The notes: generated by a model not told the origin, from the sequence alone. A DNA stretch of 64,000 bases from JAEZDC01 sp036676415 (GCA_036676415.1 JAKFCX010000025.1:62001-126000); one strand, 5' to 3'; counted from the stretch's first letter, positions 42,438 through 50,782 are shown. Numbers and translations: made by a program.

Positions 42438-44061
42438 TCATCACTTCTTCAATCGGCTCACCTATACAACCGCTGGGCATCTGTATTTTCAGTAGTGCTG
42501 CAATTGTAGGTGCAATATCAGTCATGTACACTTCTTTGTTGCTCTTCCCCTTTTTAATTCCCCAGCCATACCATAATAAAGGAATATGTGCATCATAAGC
42601 ATACCACACACCATGTGAAGTGCCTTTACTCCATCCATCGTACCAGTGTGGTTTATAATTAAACTGTATGTCACCACTCAGCTTAACATTAAAGCCATTG
42701 GCCATCATGTTTCGGAGTTTTTCAGGAACGGGTGTCGATAAAACATTCTTTAACTCAAATGCGTTTGCGATAAAATCATACTTCAACAAATATTGTAATG
42801 ATGCATCAATTATATTTTTCCTGTTTTGCTCCGTCACCACTGCATCATTAAAATATACCTGGTAATTAATGATCTTGCTGACAGCATTCTTCAGGTTAAA
42901 CGCTTTTTCAAGCTGAACATTCAATTGCTTTGCTATCTCGGCATCATCAAAAGTTCCTGCAGGTATTTTTTTATCCTTCAAAAAACCAGGAACATGTGCA
43001 ACACCATGATCTGCAGTTAAAAAAACAGTGTATTGGCCTTTGCCAATTATTTTATCAAGATGAGTTAAGAACGAAGCCAGGTCTGCATCTAATCTTAAAT
43101 ACGTGTCTTCAATCTCAATGCTGTTAGGCCCAAACTCGTGACCAATATAATCTGGTGTAGAAAAACTCAACGCAAGAAAATCTGTATTAGCTGTTTTCCC
43201 CATTTTTTCTGATTCGAGTGCAGCTTTTGCCATTTCAAAAGTGAAAGTGTTAGCAAAAGGAGTATATCGAAAGCTATTGTATTTGTTTTTAGTGATTGCA
43301 GCAGTATTGTGCGGAAAACCATTGTCCTCACCTGGAACTGCAGATTCATATCTCATCGTATCGGCAGTACTTTGTTCATATGTATTAATAGGATATAAAG
43401 TATTCCAATTATTCTGCAGAAATTGATCAGGCAATTTTTTATCATTGAAATCCCTCACCCATTTTGGAAGATCGTTCATGTAATATGTACTGCTGATAAA
43501 TCCACCGGTGAGATCATCAAACCAATAAGCTGCATTTGCAGAATGTCCAGCTGGTAAAATGGATCCCCGATCTTTAAAGGCAATACCGATTACTTTTGAT
43601 TGAAAGTTCGTTGCCAGTCTCAATTCATCTGTGATAGTGGTCGTCCACATATTTACAGGAGACATTTTGCCGGCAGTTGATGTTGTTCCTACTGATTGCA
43701 CGGTACTATCTTCTGTGCAATACACATTTCTACCCAACACTTTACTATACCAGTAATTTCCCATGATGCCGTGAACAGCAGGCACTGAGCCGGTGTACAC
43801 ACAAGCATGACCCGCTGCAGTATAAGTTGGGGTATAGGGAATCATTGCATTCTCATTGCTGAAGCCTTCATTCATCAAACGTTTAAATCCACCTGCACCA
43901 TACCTGTCGTAATAGCGGTATAAAAAATCCCATCGCATCTGGTCTATCACAATACCAACTACAAGTTTTGGCCGCTGAACAGTATTGTTTACCGTTTTAT
44001 TCGTTTGAGATGAAACTGAAAATGCAACCATCAGAAAAGTCAAGGCAGCAATGATCCTCAT
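42433..44061 (-). CDS. Alkaline phosphatase-superfamily phosphohydrolase, PafA-like
   Basis: A 542-residue exported enzyme with a signal peptide (MRIIAALTFLMVAFSVSSQ). It has the metal site VGIVIDQMRWDFLYRYYDRY, the nucleophile Thr in PYTPTYTAAGHACVYTG, Asn in GIMGNYWYS, the pair Lys-x-Arg in AFKDRGSILPAGH, and late ligands in LTADHGVAHVP and SHGVWYAYDAHIPLLW. The Thr, Asn and Lys-x-Arg set is that of PafA phosphate-irrepressible phosphomonoesterases rather than nucleotide pyrophosphatases. It should release phosphate from organic phosphomonoesters in the periplasm. Confidence 0.9.
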   Translation of the reverse strand: MRIIAALTFLMVAFSVSSQTNKTVNNTVQRPKLVVGIVIDQMRWDFLYRYYDRYGAGGFKRLMNEGFSNENAMIPYTPTYTAAGHACVYTGSVPAVHGIMGNYWYSKVLGRNVYCTEDSTVQSVGTTSTAGKMSPVNMWTTTITDELRLATNFQSKVIGIAFKDRGSILPAGHSANAAYWFDDLTGGFISSTYYMNDLPKWVRDFNDKKLPDQFLQNNWNTLYPINTYEQSTADTMRYESAVPGEDNGFPHNTAAITKNKYNSFRYTPFANTFTFEMAKAALESEKMGKTANTDFLALSFSTPDYIGHEFGPNSIEIEDTYLRLDADLASFLTHLDKIIGKGQYTVFLTADHGVAHVPGFLKDKKIPAGTFDDAEIAKQLNVQLEKAFNLKNAVSKIINYQVYFNDAVVTEQNRKNIIDASLQYLLKYDFIANAFELKNVLSTPVPEKLRNMMANGFNVKLSGDIQFNYKPHWYDGWSKGTSHGVWYAYDAHIPLLWYGWGIKKGKSNKEVYMTDIAPTIAALLKIQMPSGCIGEPIEEVMR

Positions 44062-44158
44062 TATGCATTATTTGGGTAAAGATACCAACGGCTTGTAGTG
44101 TACAAACATCGGGGCATGAATTTATTGTTATTCGTACTTTAGCAATGAAACCACTACA

Positions 44159-44974
44159 ATGAAATTTAACCTGACCTCCATCTTATTACTGCTTTTCAGT
44201 ACTGCATTTACCCAACAAAGAACAATCGACCTCGTAGAAGCAGAAAAATCATTTGCCCGTTATGCCATAGAACACAATACCAGGGATGCTTTTTTAAAAT
44301 TTATGGATAGTAATGCTGTTGTGTTTGATAAAGGCGAAATTCAGAAAGCATGGCAGGTTTGGCAGGCAAAAAAACCTGGTATTTTCAAATTGATTTGGGA
44401 GCCTGCTTTTGCCGTGATATCTACTGCAGGTGATCTTGGATTTACAACCGGACCATGGCAATTCAAAGCCTCAGCCAATGATACCGTAAGTGCGATAGGA
44501 ATTTTTACGACAGTTTGGGCTTTTAAGAACAACGAATGGAAATGGCTGGTGGATATGGGTGTAGATCATAATTTAAAGACACCAGCATTCACGAATGTAG
44601 CTTCTATTGAAATGAACCATATTGAAAGAACTACTTACGATGCAGGGCGATACTTATTGATGGCTGAACAGAATTTCATCAATAGTTATAGCTCAGGAGG
44701 AAAAGAAGCTTACAATACTGTTGCAGATAATGACATTTACTTTGTAAATCCTGGTCAGCTGGCAGTTAGTGGAAAAAACAATATTGATGCAGCCCTGGTA
44801 AACATGTCTGGCTCAATTCAATTCCAGGCTGTAAATAGTGGCGTGAGTAAAGATGGAGATATTGGTTATGTGTACGGTTATGCTAATGAAAAAGATAAAA
44901 AAGGTAATTACCTCAGGGTATGGAGAAGGATCGGTAGAAAATGGACACTTCTGTTACAAACACTCACGATATAA
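44159..44974 (+). CDS. Exported DUF4440/NTF2-like double-domain protein
   Basis: A 271-residue protein with a signal peptide (MKFNLTSILLLLFSTAFTQQ). Two consecutive NTF2/SnoaL-like modules are visible: EAEKSFARYAIEHNTRDAFL with WAFKNNEWKWLVDMGVDHN, then LLMAEQNFINSYSSGGKEAY with VWRRIGRKWTLLLQTLTI. The fold often binds small molecules or serves as a scaffold; no catalytic residues can be named. It diverges from the PafA-like gene with about 97 bp between starts. Confidence 0.82.
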   Translation: MKFNLTSILLLLFSTAFTQQRTIDLVEAEKSFARYAIEHNTRDAFLKFMDSNAVVFDKGEIQKAWQVWQAKKPGIFKLIWEPAFAVISTAGDLGFTTGPWQFKASANDTVSAIGIFTTVWAFKNNEWKWLVDMGVDHNLKTPAFTNVASIEMNHIERTTYDAGRYLLMAEQNFINSYSSGGKEAYNTVADNDIYFVNPGQLAVSGKNNIDAALVNMSGSIQFQAVNSGVSKDGDIGYVYGYANEKDKKGNYLRVWRRIGRKWTLLLQTLTI

Positions 44975-45036
44975 GTGGTTAATTATACCATTTTAGCTGC
45001 AAAAGATTAACTTTGCCGCAATTTTATGGAACGCTG

Positions 45037-45100
45037 ATTACACAGATGCAGCTCATTACAGGTTCTGTGTACATCTGCCCTATCGGTGTTATCTGTGTTG
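45037..45100. repeat. Inverted word-repeat spacer (ACACAGAT type)
   Basis: ATTACACAGATGCAGCTCAT on the left and CGGTGTTATCTGTGTTGC on the right share ACACAGAT/ATCTGTGT in inverted orientation, with CATCTGC and TCTGTGT words between. It lies next to an R1 repeat copy. Confidence 0.5.
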
Positions 45101-45119
45101 CTCTCAATGATCCCCAAAT

Positions 45120-45183
45120 GTTCTGAACGATGAAAGGATTGCGACGCAACAGAAGATGCCACCACGAACAAAAGCTGGTATCA
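45120..45183 (+). repeat. Dispersed intergenic repeat R1, copy 7
   Basis: GTTCTGAACGATGAAAGGAT, then TGCGACGCAACAGAAGATGC, CACCACGAAC and the 3' end AAAGCTGGTATCAAAAAG. It is the best match to the consensus. It lies upstream of the serine palmitoyltransferase-like gene and points towards it. Confidence 0.7.
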
Positions 45184-45185
45184 AA

Positions 45186-45256
45186 AAGAATAACGAACAA
45201 GGAATTTTGAATAAGGAACTTTAAAAATCGTACCTCGTACTTCTAAAATCGTATTT
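45186..45256. repeat. Word-repeat tract upstream of the SPT-like gene
   Basis: Contains AATAACGAACAAGGAATTTT, GAATAAGGAAC and ATCGTACCTCGTACTTC. The word GAACAAGGAA also occurs inverted in the tract at 54626-54690. It ends a few bases before the ATG at 45260. Confidence 0.4.
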
Positions 45257-45259
45257 AGT

Positions 45260-46519
45260 ATGGCAGATATTTTTGAGAAGTTGATCAAGAACTCAGGTCC
45301 ATTGGGACAACATCGTGAAAGAGCACATGGATATTTTGCATTTCCTAAGCTGGAAGGTGAAATAGGAAGCAGGATGAAGTTCCGTGGTAAAGAAATGATC
45401 GTTTGGAGCCTGAATAATTATTTAGGATTAGCAAATCACCCTGAAGTGAGAAAAATAGATGCAGAGGCATCTGTACAATATGGTCTTGCTTCTCCAATGG
45501 GTGCAAGAATGATGAGTGGTAACACGAATCATCATGAACAACTCGAAGCTGAGCTGGCTGCTTTTGAAGGAAAGGAAGATGCCATTTTGATGAACTATGG
45601 ATACCAGGGCATCATGAGTGCTATTGATGCTGTTTGTGGTCGTCATGATGTGATTGTTTATGATGCAGAAAGTCATGCTTGTATCATTGACGGATTGAGA
45701 TTACATCCTGGCCATCGTTATGTGTTTAAACATAACGATATGGAAGATTTCGACAAGCAGATGCAAAGAGCCACTCAGCTGATCGAAAAACAAAAGACCG
45801 GTGGTATTCTTGTGATCACTGAAGGTGTGTTTGGAATGGCTGGTGACCAGGGGAAACTAAAAGAGATCTGTGATCTTAAGAAGAAATATGATTTCCGGAT
45901 ACTGGTTGATGATGCTCATGGTTTTGGAACACTTGGTGAAACTGGTGCCGGTGCAGGTGAAGCACAGGGATGCCAGGATGAGATTGATCTTTACTTCTCA
46001 ACTTTTGCCAAATCAATGGCCAGTATCGGTGCATTTTTGGCTGGCGATAAAGTGATTATTGATTTCATTCGTTATAATATCCGTTCACAGATCTTCGCTA
46101 AGAGTTTACCAATGCCGATCGTTATTGGTAATCTTAAAAGACTGGAGCTGTTAAAAACCCAGCCACAGTTAAAAGAAAAGTTGTGGGAGAATGCAATGAA
46201 ACTACAGAACGGTTTAAAAGAAAGAGGTTTTGATATTGGTAAGACCGACACTCCTGTTACTCCTGTGTATATGAAAGGCGGAATTGAAGAAGCTACTGCC
46301 ATGGTGATGGACATGAGAGAGAATTATAACATCTTCTGTTCTATCGTTGTATACCCGGTAATACCAAAAGGACATATCATTTACCGATTGATTCCAACAG
46401 CAGCACATACAGATGAAGACATTCAACGTACATTAGAAGCTTTCAGCGAAACAAAAGCAAAGCTTGATGCCGGTGCATATAAAGTTGATGCGATTCCAGA
46501 TATGGCAGAAAGTAAATAA
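45260..46519 (+). CDS. Alpha-oxoamine synthase: serine palmitoyltransferase-like
   Basis: A 419-residue PLP enzyme that condenses an amino acid with an acyl thioester. It shows VWSLNNYLGLANHPEVRK, MGARMMSGNTNHHEQLE, YDAESHACIIDGLRLHPGHR, LVDDAHGFGTLGETGAG and the PLP lysine in YFSTFAKSMASIGAFL. The pattern is that of the Bacteroidota serine palmitoyltransferase group (sphingolipid synthesis) rather than Kbl or BioF. Cysteate acyltransferases of sulfonolipid synthesis belong to the same clade in this phylum and cannot be excluded. A PLP fold type I call is firm. Confidence 0.85.
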   Translation: MADIFEKLIKNSGPLGQHRERAHGYFAFPKLEGEIGSRMKFRGKEMIVWSLNNYLGLANHPEVRKIDAEASVQYGLASPMGARMMSGNTNHHEQLEAELAAFEGKEDAILMNYGYQGIMSAIDAVCGRHDVIVYDAESHACIIDGLRLHPGHRYVFKHNDMEDFDKQMQRATQLIEKQKTGGILVITEGVFGMAGDQGKLKEICDLKKKYDFRILVDDAHGFGTLGETGAGAGEAQGCQDEIDLYFSTFAKSMASIGAFLAGDKVIIDFIRYNIRSQIFAKSLPMPIVIGNLKRLELLKTQPQLKEKLWENAMKLQNGLKERGFDIGKTDTPVTPVYMKGGIEEATAMVMDMRENYNIFCSIVVYPVIPKGHIIYRLIPTAAHTDEDIQRTLEAFSETKAKLDAGAYKVDAIPDMAESK

Positions 46520-46556
46520 AACAGTTTGCAGTTTTAAGTCTGTAGTTTGTAGTTAT
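46520..46556. repeat. Single-arm word-repeat tract (GTAGTTTGTAGTT type)
   Basis: AACAGTTTGCAGTTTTAAGT followed by CTGTAGTTTGTAGTTATAG, starting at the stop codon of the preceding gene. It uses the same words as the spacers at 31885 and 55582. No inverted partner follows. Confidence 0.45.
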
Positions 46557-46563
46557 AGTATTA

Positions 46564-46595
46564 GGAACCTTCTCAGAAATGGGGAGGTTTTTTTG
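46564..46595 (+). terminator. Intrinsic terminator after the SPT-like gene
   Basis: AACCTTCTC pairs with GGGGAGGTT (two G-T pairs) around a 6-nt loop and is followed by TTTTTTT. Confidence 0.75.
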
Positions 46596-46637
46596 TGTTA
46601 GCTTTTCTTTAGAGATCAAAATATTATCTTTGATCAA

Positions 46638-47279
46638 ATGTTCAGCAATGAATTCAGGCAAAAACTTCAGAATATCACTTCGGGAACTCTCATTGAAGGG
46701 TCGGCAGATCATTGCACAACGATCAGAAATATCATTTGCAGAAGCTTTCCAACAAGTACTACGGTTAAAACAGACTTCGAAAATAAGTCAATCGCAAAAG
46801 AAGAGCAGAGACTGCTGATCGAGCGGTATTGTGAAGAAAACCATTTTTGGATTAACCTTCCTGACACTTACCTCACACGTGGGGGCGAAGCAAAAATTTA
46901 TCTGGATACCAGCCAAAAAGATGTAATTAAAGCGAATGATGCTGTCTACTATGCAACTTGGTTGGAATTTATTAATAGTATTCTTCTACATAATCTTTTC
47001 TTTGAGAATACTGCTTACACTTTGATCGGATTTTATAAAGAAGCTGAAACCTTATACGCAGTTCTTCGACAACCTTTCATTATTTCTGATGGCATTGCAG
47101 AACTTTCAGATATTAAACTCTTTCTTGAGTATAATGGCTTTGAAAACACAAAGAGACAAGACTATATACACCGAGAGTTTGGATTAATATTAGAAGACAT
47201 GCATGATGAAAATGTGATCCTGCATAACGATCTCTTATTCTTTATTGATACTGTTTTTTATATCAACATACTTCAATAA
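46638..47279 (+). CDS. Kinase domain of the polyvalent-protein type
   Basis: A 213-residue protein. The region RGGEAKIYLDTSQKDVIKAN resembles a kinase glycine-rich/beta-strand start with the VIK lysine. It continues with YYATWLEFINSILLHNLFF and YAVLRQPFI, then EDMHDENVILHNDLLFFIDT, which reads like the HxxN catalytic loop and DFG-like ID of Ser/Thr/Tyr kinases. This is the kinase fold found in phage and conjugative-element polyvalent proteins. Here it is a single-domain chromosomal gene with no mobile-element neighbours. A TATCTTTG box lies at 46624-46631, 7 nt before the ATG, so the message may be nearly leaderless. Confidence 0.65.
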   Translation: MFSNEFRQKLQNITSGTLIEGSADHCTTIRNIICRSFPTSTTVKTDFENKSIAKEEQRLLIERYCEENHFWINLPDTYLTRGGEAKIYLDTSQKDVIKANDAVYYATWLEFINSILLHNLFFENTAYTLIGFYKEAETLYAVLRQPFIISDGIAELSDIKLFLEYNGFENTKRQDYIHREFGLILEDMHDENVILHNDLLFFIDTVFYINILQ

Positions 47280-47280
47280 A

Positions 47281-47303
47281 AAGCTCAACTTTTCAGTTGA
47301 GCC
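47281..47303 (+). terminator. Intrinsic terminator after the kinase-domain gene
   Basis: Stem GCTCAACT / AGTTGAGC with loop TTTC, followed by a pyrimidine-rich tail. It begins directly after the stop codon. Confidence 0.65.
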
Positions 47304-47337
47304 TTCTCTCTATCTCTTTCCCACACTCTTTTATCTC

Positions 47338-48564
47338 TTACCCCAACTTCTTCTTCAAATTCTCATCCAGCACATCCAAAAATTCCTGTGTATACAGGTA
47401 ATCTGTTCCATGCTCAACCTTAGGCTTAATGGTTATTGCAAGATCCTTCGTCATCTTACCACTCTCGACTGTTTCAATACAAACCTGCTCAAGTGTATGA
47501 CAGAAATTGATCAACTCCTGGTTGCCATCTAATTTACCACGGAACTCCAGTCCTCTTGTCCATGCAAATATGGATGCAATTGGGTTTGTTGAAGTTGGCC
47601 TTCCTTTCTGGTGCTCACGGTAGTGTCTTGTAACAGTACCATGTGCAGCTTCAGCTTCCATTGTTTTTCCGTCAGGAGTAACCAATGTTGAGGTCATTAA
47701 ACCCAAAGAACCAAAGCCCTGTGCCACAGTATCACTTTGTACATCACCATCGTAGTTCTTACAAGCCCAAACAAAGTTGCCATGCCATTTTAATGCAGAA
47801 GCAACCATGTCATCGATCAAACGGTGTTCGTAAGTAATACCAGCAGCATCAAATTTCGCTTTGAATTCTGTTTGATAGATATTCTCGAAAATATCTTTGA
47901 AACGTCCATCATACTTCTTCAGGATCGTATTCTTCGTTGATAAATACAAAGGCCATCCTTTCTGCAAAGCAGTATTAAAACAGCTTCTTGCGAAACCGGT
48001 GATGCTTTCATCAGTATTATACATCGTTAAAGCAACACCATCACCTTTGAAATTGTACACTTCATGTTCTATTACTTGGCCATCTTCACCTTCAAACTTA
48101 ACAGTGAGCTTTCCTTTTCCTTTGGTAACAAAATCAGTTGCTCGATACTGGTCACCGAAAGCATGACGACCAATACAAATTGGTGCAGTCCAGTTAGGAA
48201 CCAAACGAGGAACATTATTACAAACGATTGGCTCACGAAAAACAGTACCATCTAAAATATTCCTGATCGTTCCGTTTGGACTCTTCCACATTTGCTTCAG
48301 ATTGAACTCTTTTACACGATCCTCATCAGGAGTGATGGTAGCACATTTGATACCCACACCATATTGCTTAATGGCATTGGCAGCATCAACAGTCACCTGG
48401 TCATTTGTCTCATCACGATATTCCATTCCAAGATCATAATACTTAATATCGAGATCCAGGTAAGGAAGAATCAGTTTGTCTTTAATAAACTTCCAGATAA
48501 TTCTTGTCATTTCATCGCCATCCAGTTCAACCACAGGATTGGCCACTTTAATTTTTGCTGCCAT
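47338..48564 (-). CDS. icd: NADP-dependent isocitrate dehydrogenase (eukaryotic-like type)
   Basis: A 408-residue homodimeric enzyme converting isocitrate to 2-oxoglutarate and CO2 with NADP in the TCA cycle. It starts MAAKIKVANPVVELDGDEMT and shows MWKSPNGTIRNILDGTVFRE, CIGRHAFGDQYRATDF, YKNTLE-region equivalents and AHGTVTRHYREHQKG. Length and sequence are of the eukaryotic IDH1/2-like type II class rather than E. coli Icd. Aconitase, the preceding enzyme, begins at 63651. A TACTTTTG box lies 20 nt before the ATG. Confidence 0.96.
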   Translation of the reverse strand: MAAKIKVANPVVELDGDEMTRIIWKFIKDKLILPYLDLDIKYYDLGMEYRDETNDQVTVDAANAIKQYGVGIKCATITPDEDRVKEFNLKQMWKSPNGTIRNILDGTVFREPIVCNNVPRLVPNWTAPICIGRHAFGDQYRATDFVTKGKGKLTVKFEGEDGQVIEHEVYNFKGDGVALTMYNTDESITGFARSCFNTALQKGWPLYLSTKNTILKKYDGRFKDIFENIYQTEFKAKFDAAGITYEHRLIDDMVASALKWHGNFVWACKNYDGDVQSDTVAQGFGSLGLMTSTLVTPDGKTMEAEAAHGTVTRHYREHQKGRPTSTNPIASIFAWTRGLEFRGKLDGNQELINFCHTLEQVCIETVESGKMTKDLAITIKPKVEHGTDYLYTQEFLDVLDENLKKKLG

Positions 48565-48583
48565 TGATTACAATTTATGGCAG

Positions 48584-48591
48584 CAAAAGTA
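48584..48591 (-). promoter_or_regulatory. Candidate -7 element for icd
   Basis: On the minus strand TACTTTTG followed by CTGCC matches TAnnTTTG. The start site would lie a few bases before the ATG, giving a very short leader. The R1 repeat 48634-48687 lies upstream of this promoter. Confidence 0.5.
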
Positions 48592-48633
48592 GGGGTTTGA
48601 AGAATAGAAAAACTGAGGGAGATCAGTTAACAG

Positions 48634-48687
48634 AAGCCAGTACTGCTATAGAGCTTTGGTTGTGTCACTCACTTATACGTTCAGAAC
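48634..48687 (-). repeat. Dispersed intergenic repeat R1, copy 8
   Basis: On the minus strand: GTTCTGAACGTATAAGTGAG, TGACACAACCAAAGCTCTAT and the 3' end AGTACTGGCTTCTG. It points towards icd. Confidence 0.65.
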
Positions 48688-48701
48688 ATTACTGAGCAGA
48701 G

Positions 48702-48778
48702 AGTTTCACGCAAAACAACAAAGGAGCAAAGATGCCAAGCTTAGCGGCTTAATAACTTTGCGTCTTTGCGTGAAAACT
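48702..48778. repeat. Inverted word-repeat spacer (CTTTGCGTGAAAAC type)
   Basis: The left arm AGTTTCACGCAAAACAACAA with AGGAGCAAAGATGCC is an imperfect inverted copy of the right arm AACTTTGCGTCTTTGCGTGA with AAACT. The right end overlaps the kdsA stop codon (TAG at 48777-48779). Confidence 0.6.
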
Positions 48779-49601
48779 ATATCACTGCTTTTCTTAATCT
48801 AACAAGGCTTTCTAATAACTTCTCCATTCCATCCAGCTTCAGCATATTCGCTCCATCACTTTTTGCCACAGAAGGATTGGGATGGGTTTCAATAAATATT
48901 CCATCAGCACCTGCAGCAATAGCAGCTTTGGCAATGGTGCTGATCATTTGTGGATTTCCACCGGTAATTCCGGAAGTAAGATTTGGTGTCTGTAAGCTAT
49001 GCGTAACATCCATCACAACAGGAACTCCATGAGCCTGCATGTGTGGAATGTTCCTGTAATCAACTACGAGATCCTGGTAGCCGAAAGTGGTTCCTCTTTC
49101 TGTAAGAATAATGCTTTCATTTCCGGCTTTACGGATCTTATCAACTGCAAATTTCATTGCCTCACCACTTACAAATTGACCCTTCTTTACATTTACGATC
49201 TTTGCTGTTGCTGCTGCAGCCAGCAAAATATCTGTCTGCCTACATAAGAAAGCAGGTATTTGTAAAATATCAACATATCCAGCTGCAATAGCCGCTTCTT
49301 CAGCTGTATGAATATCTGAAGTCAGCGGAAGATTATAATGCTTTCCAACTTTCTGGAGCAGCTTCAATGCTTCCTCATCTCCTATTCCTGTAAATGAAGT
49401 TGCACTGGTACGATTTGCTTTCCGATAACTGGCTTTGAATACATAAGGTATTTCCAGCCTTTTACAGATAGAAGATACTTTATCAGCTACCTCCATGAGC
49501 ATTTCTACGTCCTCAACAACACACGGTCCACTGATGAGAAAGAAGTTATCAGGATTATAAGACTGTCCTTTAAAAAGATCATTCAGAAAAGCTGGTATCA
49601 T
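48777..49601 (-). CDS. kdsA: 3-deoxy-8-phosphooctulonate synthase (metal-dependent class)
   Basis: A 274-residue aldolase-type enzyme that joins phosphoenolpyruvate and D-arabinose 5-phosphate to Kdo-8-phosphate for lipopolysaccharide inner core. Motifs are VFKASYRKANRTS, LPLTSDIHTAEE, IPAFLCRQTDIL, FGYQDLVVDYRNIPHM and DVTHSLQTPNL. The start FLISGPCVVEDVE has a cysteine where the metal-independent E. coli enzyme has asparagine, so this is the metal-dependent class. The stop codon is inside an inverted spacer. Confidence 0.95.
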   Translation of the reverse strand: MIPAFLNDLFKGQSYNPDNFFLISGPCVVEDVEMLMEVADKVSSICKRLEIPYVFKASYRKANRTSATSFTGIGDEEALKLLQKVGKHYNLPLTSDIHTAEEAAIAAGYVDILQIPAFLCRQTDILLAAAATAKIVNVKKGQFVSGEAMKFAVDKIRKAGNESIILTERGTTFGYQDLVVDYRNIPHMQAHGVPVVMDVTHSLQTPNLTSGITGGNPQMISTIAKAAIAAGADGIFIETHPNPSVAKSDGANMLKLDGMEKLLESLVRLRKAVI

Positions 49602-49654
49602 ACTTCAATAATTGCGGTGCGAACTTACACCAAAGTTTGTTTCTTTGTAGAAAC

Positions 49655-49730
49655 CAGTCATTGGTCATTGAGTCATTAGTTATTTGTAAACTATCTCAAT
49701 GACTTATTGACTACTGACTTAATGACAAAC
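49655..49730. repeat. Inverted word-repeat spacer (GACTTAATGAC type), empty
   Basis: The left half GTCATTGGTCATTGAGTCAT with TAG and the right half CAATGACTTATTGACTACTG with ACTTAATGAC are inverted with respect to each other. The words are the same as in the arms around the S23-type gene at 13783-14229, but only a short loop separates them here. It ends at the start region of the next gene. Confidence 0.6.
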
Positions 49731-49733
49731 ATC

Positions 49734-50681
49734 ATGGCCAAAGGAAAAATACTCGTAATCGGTGCATCAGGACAGATCGGTGTAGAACTAACATTAGCCC
49801 TGAGAAGCATGTATGGCAACTCAAATGTCATTGCTTCTGATCTCAGGGAAGAAAATGAGCTGTTGAAAGGTTCCGGTCCTTATGTTACCATGGATGTGAT
49901 GAACAAAGAGATGCTGCACATGCAGGTGTCTCGTCAAAACATCACCCAGATATATTTGCTGGCTGCGATTCTTTCTGCAACAGGTGAAAAGAATCCAAAT
50001 CTTGCCTGGAACCTAAATATGCAGGGCCTGCTAAACATACTTGATATAGCAAAAGAAGAAAAGCTGGAGAAAGTATACTGGCCGAGTAGCATTGCTGTAT
50101 TCGGACCAACATCACCCAAACAAAACTGCCCGCAACAAACGATCATTGAACCAACAACTGTTTACGGCATCAGCAAATATGCCGGTGAATTCTGGTGCAA
50201 TTATTACCATCAGCGTTTTGGTGTTGATGTAAGAAGTTTACGATATCCGGGTTTGATCAGCTACAAATCTGCACCTGGTGGTGGCACAACAGATTATGCT
50301 GTTGAAATATATCATGAAGCAATAGAGAAACAACGTTATACTTCATTTCTAAGTGAAGACACTTACCTGCCCATGATGTATATGCCAGATGCCATCAGGG
50401 CAACAATAGAATTGATGGAAGCTCCTGCAGAAAAGGTAAAAGTAAGAACGTCTTACAATCTGTCTTCTATGAGTTTCTCACCAAAAGAGATCGGTGCAGA
50501 GATCAAAAAACACATTCCATCTTTCGAACTGGATTACAAACCGGATTACCGACAGGCTATTGCTGACAGCTGGCCGCAGAGCATTGATGATTCAGTTGCA
50601 CGAAATGACTGGGGATGGAAACATGAATACGACCTGGCAAGGATGACTGAAGACATGTTGAAGAACCTTGGACACAAATAA
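49734..50681 (+). CDS. tdh: Epimerase-type L-threonine 3-dehydrogenase
   Basis: A 315-residue extended-SDR enzyme oxidising L-threonine to 2-amino-3-oxobutyrate with NAD. The start is ATG 49734 (MAKGKILVIGASGQIGVELT); two upstream starts lie in repeat sequence. It has the catalytic YGISKYAGE (Tyr-Lys), the variant nucleotide motif, and the family-specific stretch RYPGLISYKSAPGGGTTDYA with YLPMMYMPDAIRATI. It belongs to the non-zinc Flavobacterium/mammalian TDH type. Kbl, the next enzyme, is not identified with certainty here; the oxoamine synthase at 45260 looks more like SPT. Confidence 0.92.
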   Translation: MAKGKILVIGASGQIGVELTLALRSMYGNSNVIASDLREENELLKGSGPYVTMDVMNKEMLHMQVSRQNITQIYLLAAILSATGEKNPNLAWNLNMQGLLNILDIAKEEKLEKVYWPSSIAVFGPTSPKQNCPQQTIIEPTTVYGISKYAGEFWCNYYHQRFGVDVRSLRYPGLISYKSAPGGGTTDYAVEIYHEAIEKQRYTSFLSEDTYLPMMYMPDAIRATIELMEAPAEKVKVRTSYNLSSMSFSPKEIGAEIKKHIPSFELDYKPDYRQAIADSWPQSIDDSVARNDWGWKHEYDLARMTEDMLKNLGHK

Positions 50682-50718
50682 CACGAATTAAGAAACACGA
50701 ATTACACGAATTGGAACG
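50682..50718. repeat. Single-arm word-repeat tract (ACACGAATT type)
   Basis: CACGAATTAAGAAACACGAA followed by TTACACGAATTGG, starting at the tdh stop codon. The same word builds the spacer at 52111-52219. A terminator follows. Confidence 0.5.
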
Positions 50719-50734
50719 AATGTTCACTAATAAG

Positions 50735-50762
50735 AAAAGGCTGATCTCACGATCAGCCTTTT
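50735..50762. terminator. Bidirectional intrinsic terminator
   Basis: A perfect stem AAAAGGCTGATC / GATCAGCCTTTT with loop TCAC between tdh (plus) and the convergent beta-barrel gene (minus). Confidence 0.88.
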
Positions 50763-50782
50763 CTATAAAAATGAATTTAGTA

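Noticed and set aside
48702..48716. AGTTTCACGCAAAAC as a parS site
   Set aside because: It resembles half of the parS consensus TGTTTCACGTGAAACA only, is 5 kb from parAB, and is explained by the inverted CTTTGCGTGAAAAC spacer.
49586..49601. AAAGCTGGTATCAT at the kdsA start as an R1 3' end
   Set aside because: It encodes the N-terminus MIPAF of KdsA and there is no core or 5' part next to it; a chance match.
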